DNA of 64,000 nt from Leptasterias polaris (lineage: Eukaryota > Echinodermata > Asteroidea > Forcipulatida > Asteriidae), in contig JAZGTN010000169.1 in the NCBI GenBank assembly GCA_037783415.1, positions 310,001-374,000 of the forward strand, given 5' to 3'. Shown here in pieces: positions 23,201 to 35,200 of the stretch. Numbering within the stretch: the stretch's first letter is position 1; each line of letters opens with the position of its first letter. Under the pieces are notes generated by a model, which saw only the letters and a list, made by a program, of their open reading frames with translations, was not told the DNA's origin and did not search any database. The position numbers and the translations under genes are program-made.

Positions 23201-26200
23201 GCTGTTTGGGTAACTCATCTCAGAGTATAGGGAAAGCATGGATGGTTTTAGTTAACTATATAATTCAATAACTAGTTGTATAACTAGTTATATACTATAG
23301 TTAATTAACTAGTTAATCAATATGTTGGATAAACCTACCTGTTCAATAGGAAATGTTATCTCAAGGTCAGGACGCGTGTACTGATCATTATGAATTGGCA
23401 GAATTTCCACACCCATGACGTCACTGCCAAATTGCTGGTTGTTTTTGACTTTTTCAAGACGTTTGTCAAACGCTTTCACCGATCCACACACTACAACTGT
23501 TAAATTGGATAGAAGAATACTAAACTCATTATATCATTGGGTAAGACAACCGGTATAAACTAGTGCTGTCTGACCAGTCAACAATTCACTAGATGATAGA
23601 TGCATTATGCCAGTCTGCAATATGATCCCTTGTTGTGAAAACATCTGTACACAGTACAAAGTCAACCCTCCTACTGTCTGACCATTCAATGTGGTCCACA
23701 GAGTTTTCAACCATACATTAACTATGCCAGTCTACAACATGATATTATGTGGTGAATACGTCTACACAGTACAGCCAACCCTCCTACTGGTTGACTTTCT
23801 AATATCATCCACTCTGGTTTTGAATGATAGACGCAAAATACAAGGCCTTAATATCTGGCGTGCATTTCAACAACTCGTATATATAACATCCATGAGTGTA
23901 CCTCGCCATTAGACGCAAAGTACTAATAACATAACTTACCACAGGGGCGTCGATCGCTACTGAAAAGTAGGGGGGACAGGCGAGCAAGTCTTGAAAAAAT
24001 ACATCGTACATTGCACTCCACACCATTACTTGTACATTTAATTTCTGTGTTACACTTGTTCCCTATTTTTTGTTTGACCAGGAGGCGGGTTACAGGGGGT
24101 GATATTTAACAATAAAATCATCCGAAATGGGGTTTGGGCCTGGGTTTCCCTTATGTAAAACCGAGATTCTACCAAATACAAACATCATATTCACAATCCT
24201 TTTTAATTGTAACAACATAGCGACAATTTATTCAGTAAAATTGAGAGAGTTTTTGATGTTTTTGTTTCTTCTTTCGTTTTTCTTTTATTTTAATTTATAC
24301 CCTGTTTATAGAATAAAAAATAATAACACTGAACAAACTGCTCCTATTTATTTTAATGGATTTTACTACATTTTGTGCGTTGTGCGGTTGTAACAAAATG
24401 TAACACATTATTTTGCATGTGCGCGCACACACAGACTTCCTTTGTGGAGGGATCGTGTACCGTACATTATATCATACACAAACGACGTATAACTTGAATG
24501 CTAACAAGATATGTAAGCGGGATTTTGGCGTTCATGTCTTGGACGAAACTTGTCGTCTATTGTCTGTATTATAGAAACGGAAATAGGCCCAAAATACCAT
24601 TCTGCACGTAGTCCATCAGAAAAAGATGAAAATGAAGAAAACATTTCAACGTTTGTTCACTATTCTGTTATTTGAACAAAAATTGTAATGAAATATAAAA
24701 TCAAGAAAATGGTGTATATTTTTATATTTTTGTGCATATTTCTAATGAACAGTCAATCAAAAAGTGGGGGGGACATCTGATATGCTGTCCCCCCCCCAAC
24801 CTAAAAAGTGGGGGGGGGGACATGTCCCCCCCCCGTCCCCCACCCATCGACGCCCTTGACTTACCATCTCCTGAAGTTCCACTTATAAGGACTGAGTAAC
24901 TTTTGTTCCCGTTAGTGATTGTTAGATTTTGTGACTCTCCTTGCTTTACTAACACACAAGAGTCTGAAATCAATATGTTAAAACAATTATAGAACTTTAG
25001 TTGGTGGAACAGTTTTAAGGGAACACTGTGACATGATTGGATTTGCAGTGTAAAACAAGTTTAAAAAATACTATAGTTGCAATGTTTAGGTTTGGGGCTA
25101 CATGAAGGTTGGGGGTTTGAGAAAATATAGATCCAGGGGTATGTTGCGGTATTAGCTGGGGTAACAAACCTTTCAAATATATTTTTTGTCTTTCTCAATT
25201 TTCTGTTAATCTTTATTTCTACTCGTTAATGTACATGCCTTTTCAATTGTAAGCTATTAGTTAAGCAAACACAACCTTTTTGTCTGAATTAAATATTTAC
25301 CTTATTATTTATTTATGAGTTTACTGTTAATTTTTATTTGAATTTTCTAATGAAGTGGTCTTTTATTTAAATGCCATCAGCTTAGCAAACACAGCCTTTT
25401 GTCAGAATTAATTTGACTTTAATTTGTGTCAATCAAAGGTCCATTTGATTAAAATTTTGATTAGCTATTTTGTAGTATTTACATAAGGTTGGAGATTACA
25501 ACAAAAAACGTTCGTCACGCTCTTACCTATGTCGCAGAGAGTTTTGTTGTGGATGCTTTTCTGTTGACAAAGGAAAAGATAAGTAAGTTACTTTAGATCA
25601 CAATAATTTGCAAATGAAAAGTAAAAAATGTTAGTTTAATGATTGATTGATTTATTTATCATTTGTGGAGAATGAATTGTTATCGATACTTTAAAAGACT
25701 ATGGTTCTTGACAACTTTGTAACACATTACAAAAAATACGTTCCTAGTCAAAGTGTGAGACTATGGGGATGCTAGGTGGCAGCAGACTTACCAAATAAAG
25801 TAATTGTTCTGATACATTTGCGCATGCTCAAAACTACGTGGACTATCAAAAACTGCATTTGATGTCTTCTGTCACCAAGTTTTGCAAAGTTTTTGACCGA
25901 ATATGGCAAAGTATTTTGACCGAATATTGGCCTACAAGGGGGGTGGGGGGGCAGACCAGCTTTCCAAGTGAGTATAAACCGTTTTGGGGATAAAGTATCG
26001 GTGTATATTTCAAACTGGTTTCGACTAAGTCTCCGAGTCAGTTTGACCCCAAAAAGGTCATACTGACCCTAGGTTGTGTTTGTCTATCTAGGAATATAAT
26101 CCAAATATATTCTTGTTTTGATCTTTTCTATAATACTCGATAAAGAATTGGTGAGAGTACCGTTTGGTTCGTCCCGACTTCAGCTTGGATAAAACATTCG

Positions 26201-29200
26201 TCTGAGTGACAGCTCACTGCATGAACAAAATAAGCAAAATTTATGAAACAGTGAAGGAATTGAAACCTTTATGTAAAGGGGAAAATCAAGAAAAGGTTTG
26301 TGGTAATATCGTGTTTTTATCGTGTTGGAAAGATTCTGAAAATAACTTGCAGTTTAACAACTTGACGTTTCGATTAGTATGCTCTTTACGTCTTCATTAG
26401 AAAAAGATGTGGATTTTTTTCTTTTCTGAAGATGATCAGAAAATAATGATCTTAACGTCGACGTCCTCTTCTTTTTCTTCTTCTTTGTTCTTTTTTATTT
26501 TTACTCCAAAAATATCAAGTAATTCCATAAATGTATTACAGGATTGGTAGAGCGTGCTAATAGTCACAGACAGTGTTCATGTTTTGTGTGACCAATCATA
26601 TACATGAAATAACAAAACTGTGACAATTTGGGCTTTAAGGCCCTGTACACGTTTGGTAATCACTGAAAATATATATTAGCATAAAAACTTACTTGTAACG
26701 AGCAACGGAGAGCTGTTGATAATACAAAACACTGTGAGAAACGACTCCCTCTGAAGTAACGTAGTTTTTTGAGAAAGAGGTAACTTCTCACTAAAATAAT
26801 AAAAGACTTCTGGCCAGAAGCCTTTTATTCCTATCTGAAAGCACACTAATTTGTACAATAAGGGTGTTTTTTCTTTCATCATTTTCTTGCAACTTCAATA
26901 ACCAATTGAGCCCAAATGTTCACAGGCTTGTTATTTTATGCATATGTTGGGATACACCAAGTGAGAATACTGGTCTTTGACAATTACAAAACGTGTTCAG
27001 TGCCTTTAATCCGTTGTGCGAGTCAGAAAAAACAGTGAAAGATCATAAAATATTTCAGCATGTAAACACATCGTCTTTAATTTTGTTTTTAACAAACCAA
27101 AATCAGTTGTTACGTCCTTTAAGTTTTTCAGATACAGTTTTCTCGAAAACGACTTCATTTCAGGGGGAAATATTTCACAGAAATGTGTTTTGTGTTTACT
27201 TCTAGTATATGAACTTCACAATCAGTATAAGCTATCAGACTAAAATAATCATCACTAATCCTGTATAATACCTTTAAAATTGACATTTAAAATGTTATGG
27301 TAAGCCTGAACTTTAAATTTGAACACAATAAAAAAAAAATGTAATGAGTACATTACCATTTTCATAAGTGACGTTATTGACCAGACAATAAAGAGTCACA
27401 TTCACAAATCCGAGTAACCGATAATGATTAATCGATACTGATGACATTGATGATGATGACGTTATATTCACCAATCCCGGTACATCCCCAAGCGTTTTGC
27501 TGTCTGATTCATTATAACACGACGGTCTCACAGCCTGCCAGGTGAAAGTCGGATAAGTCGTTATGTTAGGATCGATACTACATTTTGCCTCAAGTTGATC
27601 CCGTATGGTGTACGTCTCAACGGTCATCCAGGTTACATTTTCGTTGCCATGGAAACAGTCTAAAAATTAAATTCAACAAAAACATGAATTAAAGACCAGC
27701 GAAAACGACAACAAGTGATCTACTATGCTTTCAAGGAAATTGGGTTTACAGAATTAAGTGTGTAAAAACTCAATCATTTTGAATACCCTCCTAGCCGATA
27801 CTTGTCAGAAAGATACGCAAAGAGCCCCGTTACGTCATCACCCATGTTACGTCATTTATTGGGAGCTCCGTTTGTTGCCACAGGTAAAAAAAAAAAGCAA
27901 AATCCCACAAATGACGTCAAATATAAACAATAAATAATAATGACAATAAACCGTTTTCATAAAGCGCATTACACACGGAGTTAAAATTCGCAAAATGGAA
28001 TCAATAGAGTTCAAGAAACAGATTATTAAAAGTTTAACAAATTAAAATACAAGAGTTTTGAGAAGGCGTTTAAATTGATCCAGAGCTTGCGTCTTTGATG
28101 TTTTGTGGGAGTTTGTTCCAAACAGTGGCAAAAAGTACCCTGGCTGTATGAATTTGTCGATGCCGATGAACAGGCAAGTATAGATTGTATTTGGGAGCGG
28201 AGTTTGCTAAGAGGCTTATATTTTTGAATAAGTTCTTGCAAATTTGTTGGTGCGTAGCCATGGATACAACTTTAGGTCATAAGAAGGGTTTTGTACACAA
28301 TCTGTTGTCTAGCCGGAAGCCGGATAATTGGTGAAATATGGTAACAGGTTTTGGATCGTGTCATCAATCTGTCTTCTGAGTTCTGAACTCGCTGTAATTT
28401 GGAGATTATTGAGTCAGGTAGACCAAGAAGAAGACTATTACAGAAATCAATGCGGCATGTAATGAAAGCGTGGACAAACTTTGCTGTAGTGGATTTGTCA
28501 AGAAGACTACGAATTATTTTTGTCGAATCTTGTGTAATGCAAGGTATGAAGATTTGCAGAGATTTACCACATGGATGTCCCTCCAAAGATCGGTCTTGTC
28601 ATTTTGACGGACGCCGTCAACGGCAGAAGTATAGCTAGTTTTTTCAAAACCGTGATGGTGGGGCCTAATTTTTTTTCTCGATAATTACGAACAATTCAGA
28701 AGTGTAAAAATAACAAAATTACAAATAAATGATAAATAAATACATTTTAAACAAATTTTAAACCGTATTTTGTTTAAAGCATTTGACTCAATTAGCTGTT
28801 TAAAGTAGTTTTTATTTTTTGAAAGACTCGAAAAGATTCATTGGTTTTCATGCACAGTTACTGCACCAAAACTATCCCAAAATATCAGGTTTCGAGCAGC
28901 AGTTAGTCTGTTTCAGACAATCAGTCATCATTTTCCAATAGATAGGTTGCAATATGACGTAAGTCCGCCATCTTTACGGGCAATTTGGAACACAGAGTCA
29001 TGCGTTACGCGTGAGAACGGCGTGCAGCACGCGCACATTTCACAAAACTCATTGCATGATTGGTTAGTAAACGACGCGGCTGCGTTAATAATTTGAGCGC
29101 TTGACGCGCCTGCAAGCCAAAATGCGATTTGCCCGTAAAGATGGCGTCTACTGGGATGGGAACTATCTATGCTTTCAGGTTCAACGGAATACGCCGTTTC

Positions 29201-32200
29201 GCCTAGCTCATGACGTCATATCTATGAGCACTCCAAGTGGTCAACTCCATTAAGGTAATGAATTATGCATACAGTTTTTCTGCCGGTTAAGTAGACAGTC
29301 ATTAAGAAAAAACAACACGCTGTTTTATGCCGTAATGACTGGCCAGTTTTTAGTAACAATTATAAAGGTAAAATGTTGCAATTTAAACTTTTATTGCATG
29401 TAATTGTTTTAGTTGTACCGGTTGGTGCATGCAGGTGGTATTGACATATTTTGTAAAAGGGTAGCAATAATAACCCGTTCTCATATAGCGCTTGTCTTCG
29501 GGCGTCTCAATGCTCTTATTATTTATAAGACAGGCTGGTATGCTAAATTTTGAATTATAAAACATATTTATATATCGCCTTGTAAGGGGTTTTAAGGTGA
29601 TGTGGCGCAGTAAGCAGCCAACCATACTATAGAAACACTAGGGCAAACATCTTCCCTTAAAGGCCCTGTACACTATTGGTAAGATCGAAAAACACAATAG
29701 TTCACAGATTCACACATAACTTACATGATTTAAAGTAAGTAATGGTAGAAAGGGTTCCTTAAAATATTTCTGCCTAAAATGCTATCGTTTCTGAGAAATG
29801 AGTAAAACAATAGTTTTTATCGCGCGCGATAATAAACTCGATGTTTGAAAAACAGAAAACACATAAGGTCTCTTTTCACTATTTTCTCGTGACCTCGATG
29901 ACCAATTGAGCTCAAATTTTCACAGGTTTGTTATTTCATGTATGTGGTTGATTACACAAAACATGAACACTGTCTGTGATTATTTTGTCAGCTCTGCCAA
30001 TCCTGTATAATACCTTTAAGCTAACAAGCAGAAGCACGGAACAAAAATAGCCAAAAAGTAAATTTCAGGTACACTTTTCGAAATGGCACAGAGCTCAATT
30101 TAATTAATATTTTTGTGTTTTTGTTTAATTTTCGGGTGGTTGTATGTCTGTTTGTTGTTTCTTGCTGTGGTGTTGGGTATTTCTTTGTTTGTTTGTTTAT
30201 TTAACCAGTATTCATTTGCTTATTACTAGACGTTGTGCTGTATGGCCTAATATTTATTACAATTATTCCATTTACTTGGTGTCAAATATATTGAGTTAGT
30301 TTGAACAACGGGTAATATTTTTGTATTTTACTGGCTAACTGGAAAACACCGCCACAAAATGATATATTGAGCCTAGCATAAAAATGACAAAGGCATTTCT
30401 ATTTTATTTATTTTTATATTGTATTTGCGCTTTTTTTAAGTACAGTCATTTAATGACGGCATGAACCGTTATTCATCGTGACATAAAAGCTAACTTTTAG
30501 AGTTTCCTCAAATACCGTGCCTAATTACATTTACATTTTACCGCATGTTTTTCACTTTGTATTATCAGTATTGTTCTGCACATTTTATTGCCCATTAGGG
30601 TCGTCAATAACAATTCCGCTACTGAAACAAATACTTGGAACTACAAGCTGCTGTATGGCTAGCCTTTTGTCAAGGCCTTCGTGGCTTAGATTAAATCTAA
30701 CAAATTATCCTTAAATCTTAACAAGACTACATGTATGCTGTTTAGCAACAAGCACTCTATTCTTCCTACAGACATTTGTATTGATAATACGGTGATCAAC
30801 TTAACAAATAGTGTAAAATTCCTAGGCTTATATATTGACAATAAACTGTCCTGGAAATACCACATCGATTACTTATGTAAAGTAATTTCCCGTAATATAG
30901 GTATTATTAATAAACTTAAGGCATTTTTTCCACATCATATTTTACTTTCTCTGTATAATACCTTAATATTATCTTATATTAACTATGGTATATTAGCATG
31001 GGGCAGTGCTGCCCCTACAACAGTTAACAGATTGACTATCTTGCAAAAACGAGCTCTGCGCATTGTCAACAACTCTCACTATTTAGCTCACACAAATCCC
31101 TTCTTTGTTAAAGATAAAACCTTAAAATTAAATGATCTATACAATCTGCAACTTGGCAGCTTTATGTTTCAGTTAGTTCATAATTAATTACCTAAATGTG
31201 TTACTACAATGTTCACCAGTAATAAACTGGTACATTCATATCCTACACGCCAAGCCTCCCTTTTTCACATTCCCTTAACTCGCTCTTCACTTGCCCAACG
31301 AAATATTAAGTATACAGGACCCAAACTGTGGAATTCTTTCGACAATTCTCTTCGGAAACTTAACAATATGAAGTCATTTAAAAAAACATTTAAGGAAACT
31401 CTTTTATATAAATACAAGTAGGTCTAAATACAAATAATTCCCAACACATCTATAGTTATAATTGTTCTGTCAAAGCTTCGCTACCCCCACTTTAAACTTT
31501 AACTGAGACTATTTCATTATTTATTATTCAGTGCTTGAACTTTATTCACAAGCTTCACCGCTTTGCGTTTTTTTGTTTGTTTGTCTGTTTTTGTTTGTTT
31601 GTTTCTTGGGGTTACCTACTTACTTTTTGTTTACTTTTTTATTTGCTTGCTTAGGTTTATTTATTTATTTGTTCATTGTATTTTCTTTATTGACCTTGTT
31701 ATTTATTTTATACTCATTTCAATAACTTAAAATTTTTGTTTTTTATTATTTGCGCTTTAAGTAGATTTAACTTGAAGCACATATAATATAAATGAGGGGG
31801 TTCGCACTCGACAAGCTTGCTTCTTGCAAATCCCCTCCACATCTTTGTTTAGTCTTATCTACTTGTTTATGTAATTAAAAAATGTACCTCTGCTTCTTAT
31901 TTTTTGCATTGATGTGGAAATAAAATGAATGAATGAATGAATGAATGAAATGGGAGACCACGCACGCGGGTGGCGAAGCCACGAGGGCCTTTTCCAACTT
32001 GTTTGCGGTTTCTAATGTGTTTCTTTATAATCTCGACTTTTGCTACCCGAAACGATAGCAAAAGTCCAAACCGGCAATCAGAGGTGCATAACGCGCATTT
32101 CACACTTCATGAATAATTCATTTAAAAAAACGCAAACAAGTTGGAAAAGGCCCTCGTGGCTTCGCCACTCGGCTCGCGCGCGTGGTCTCCCGTTCCAGTC

Positions 32201-35200
32201 GCTCCACTGTTTACAAATCTGTCCAAGCCACGATGGCCTTGACAAAAGGCCACTGTATGGCCGGCAAGCATTTTTTCTTTTTACACCTTAGCGAGGGGTT
32301 TTGTACTGTAATACTGCCAATTCTTGTCTTGAGATGAGACTAAAATCATTTATGCCTATAGGGGATTAGGGTTAGGGTCAGAGTTGGGGTAAGGGTTAGG
32401 GTTAGGGTAAGGGTAAGGGTTAGGGTTAGGGTCAGGGTTGGGTTAGGGTTAGGGTTAGGGTTAGGGTTGGGTTAGGGTTAGGATTAGGGTTTAGGGTAAA
32501 CCGTAGTCTCCTATCTCAAGACGGAATTGACAGTGTTACAGTACAAAACCCCTCGCTGCGGTGTAAAAAAAAAATACGCGACCGGCAACGTCGGTAAATT
32601 ATGTTATTGCATGAAGTGACAGTGGTCTGGTACCGGTATGTTTATGCAGGGGGGGGGGGGGGGAGCGGTTCGGGTTCACGTATGTTTTTTCCCCAGGAGA
32701 GATGAGGCCACTTAGCATAAATTGGCGTGTTTTCTACAAAAATCAGTCTTTTTTAAGAGATTACAAAAATTATTATAACACGCAAATTAATGTTAAGTGG
32801 CCTCATCTCTCCTGGGAAAAAAAATTACGCAAGCGGTTCTGCCTCAGTCAGGTACCTCGCCATGGCCTGCTCTCAATGTTTACCTTTGGTTTCGTAATTT
32901 GTGAAAGCTATACCATGTGATCTGTGACATCACATGTTTACAAAAGAACCACAGAGCATGGATTTCCTGCAAGCACAGTTTGTACGCAGCTCAATTGAAG
33001 AATACAATAAATCTTATGTTTTATGGAGATTGCTCTGTCTGATTTTTCTCAACTTTTGATATGAAGAAAGGTTGGTTGCTTTTGTAACTCTTGAATTTAT
33101 GTGAAAATTATGACACAAAATGTAAGTTTTTCCATATGGTCTGTGTTGTATCTTGCCTGTCGGGAAATGCATTAGAATGTACAAGATCACTTTTTGTAAA
33201 CAAAGGTAACGAGGTTACGAGTTGACCAATCACAGCCGCGAAACCCGATCACCATTAGTACAAAGATCACCAAACGGCTCAAATGGTGATCAGATTTCGC
33301 GGTTGTGATTGGTCAATGAGAAATGGGCGTGGCTTAATGGATCGGTGTATTTCAGCAACAATTTGTTTCATATCATGAAACACTCATTTAAACTCACGCA
33401 TTTCCCCTAGTCCACTAAAGCTAGTTTTTTCTTAGTTATTAATGCAATGAGTTTCGTTTGCATGCACATAATTATAATTTCTTTCTTCTCATTCAGATGA
33501 TTCGTTTCAGTTATTCTGTTTCATTTTTATAGGCACTCAAGACTACATTTTGACCATTCGTAAAGCATATATGTACAACATTAACATTGGTAAATGTCAA
33601 AGACCATTATCCACACTTAACAAACCTGTGAAAGTTTCAGCTAAATCGGTCTTCGGAGTCATGAGAAAACACTGAAAAACCACATTATATTTGTTCACTG
33701 TTTTAAAACATCGGATTTTATCACGCGTGAAAAAGACTAATAATGTTATACTCATTTCCACATTTTTTAGTATTTCTAGCAAAACTATTTCAAGGGATGT
33801 TTTCCACCATGGCCATCTTTATACCGTGTAAACAAAATAAGTTATGTGCAATTCTACAAATATTTATATTTTCAGTTTTACCAATGTTGTGCATAGGCCT
33901 ACCCTTTAAAATAATTTGTTTTCGTAAATATTATTTTCTATTAATGACCAGGGCACTAATGTAAAGCGCATTGAGACGTTATTGTGAAATGCGCTATATA
34001 AGAACTAGTTATTATTATTATTATTATTATTAATGACAACAAATTACGACTCAACGAAGAGCTCATGCATTTGTTGCTAGTTTTCTGTTTCGTTTATGGG
34101 CGATAAATTTCAACTTCATGCGCGTTCAAACATGAGTTATGGCTCTCTAGTAAGCTGGCAATAGCTCCGTTGTTTTACTGGCTTTTGAGTTGTTCTTTGT
34201 CAGATGCATTTTGGTGTAATGTTTTGTTCACATTTCATTTATCCTCTGTGTTTTGTCTGAATTGTATTGTTCCCTTCGCTTTGTCATCCCCAGACCAAGG
34301 TTAATGCCTGTACATAATATATGTTGTCACGGATGTGGCAGTTTGAATACAAATCAACAAAAACCTCAATTTATTAAAAACGCAATTCAGCATTTGAATC
34401 TACCTGAAATTTTCTTGATTATAAAGTTCATAGGGGGCCTACCATTACTAAATATCGAACAGTATTAACGTCTGATCGAAAACACGTTCAAAGTCAGGGA
34501 AACGGCATAATGTTTAGCAACCCCCCCCCTCTCCCGAATAAAATACAGGGGTGTGGGGGCGCACGCCCCCCCCCCTTTTGCTTGCAAAAAAATAAAAAAT
34601 TAAAAAACATCAAGGGGAAAAATGAGGGAGAGACAAAGTTAATGACATAGGCCCTACCTATTAGTTTTTTTCAAAAAAGCTACTAATAATCCGTACCTCG
34701 TACACTTTGTTTTATTTGTGGACCACTATTAATTCACTGACTGATGAGAAATTACACGTGAATCTGTGTGTGTGGACATCGTGTTTTTCTCACACACTGA
34801 ACATAACGTCACCGTTTTCACGAAGAGCCACGTATGTCCAAATGCTTGATTGAGATAAACATTTTACGCTATGCTTGGCTTAAAACTGCAAAATCTGCAA
34901 TACTATTTGCAGTTATAAACCTCTCATATGATTCTGTATAAGTTTATCCTCTCCATTGACTAACTAATTTCTTAAGATATATTGGCTAATTGCCATAGTA
35001 ATTAGTCAAAGATACGTGGCTCTTCGTGAAACCTAAAAAGTGAGATGACCTACTTAACACCCAACTGGATAACGTATTAAACATAGGAAAGGGGCGCGCG
35101 TGTCACGTGATCACGCGCGCGCGAAGATAGGTGGCTCTTCGTAAAACCTGAAAAACGACTTTTGCTACATTTTACGCTCTTCGATCTGTTACAACGTATT

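Noticed and set aside
32361..32497. Chromosome end
   Set aside because: The telomeric repeats are degenerate, only ~137 bp long, inside a hairpin and within a gene intron, so they are interstitial.
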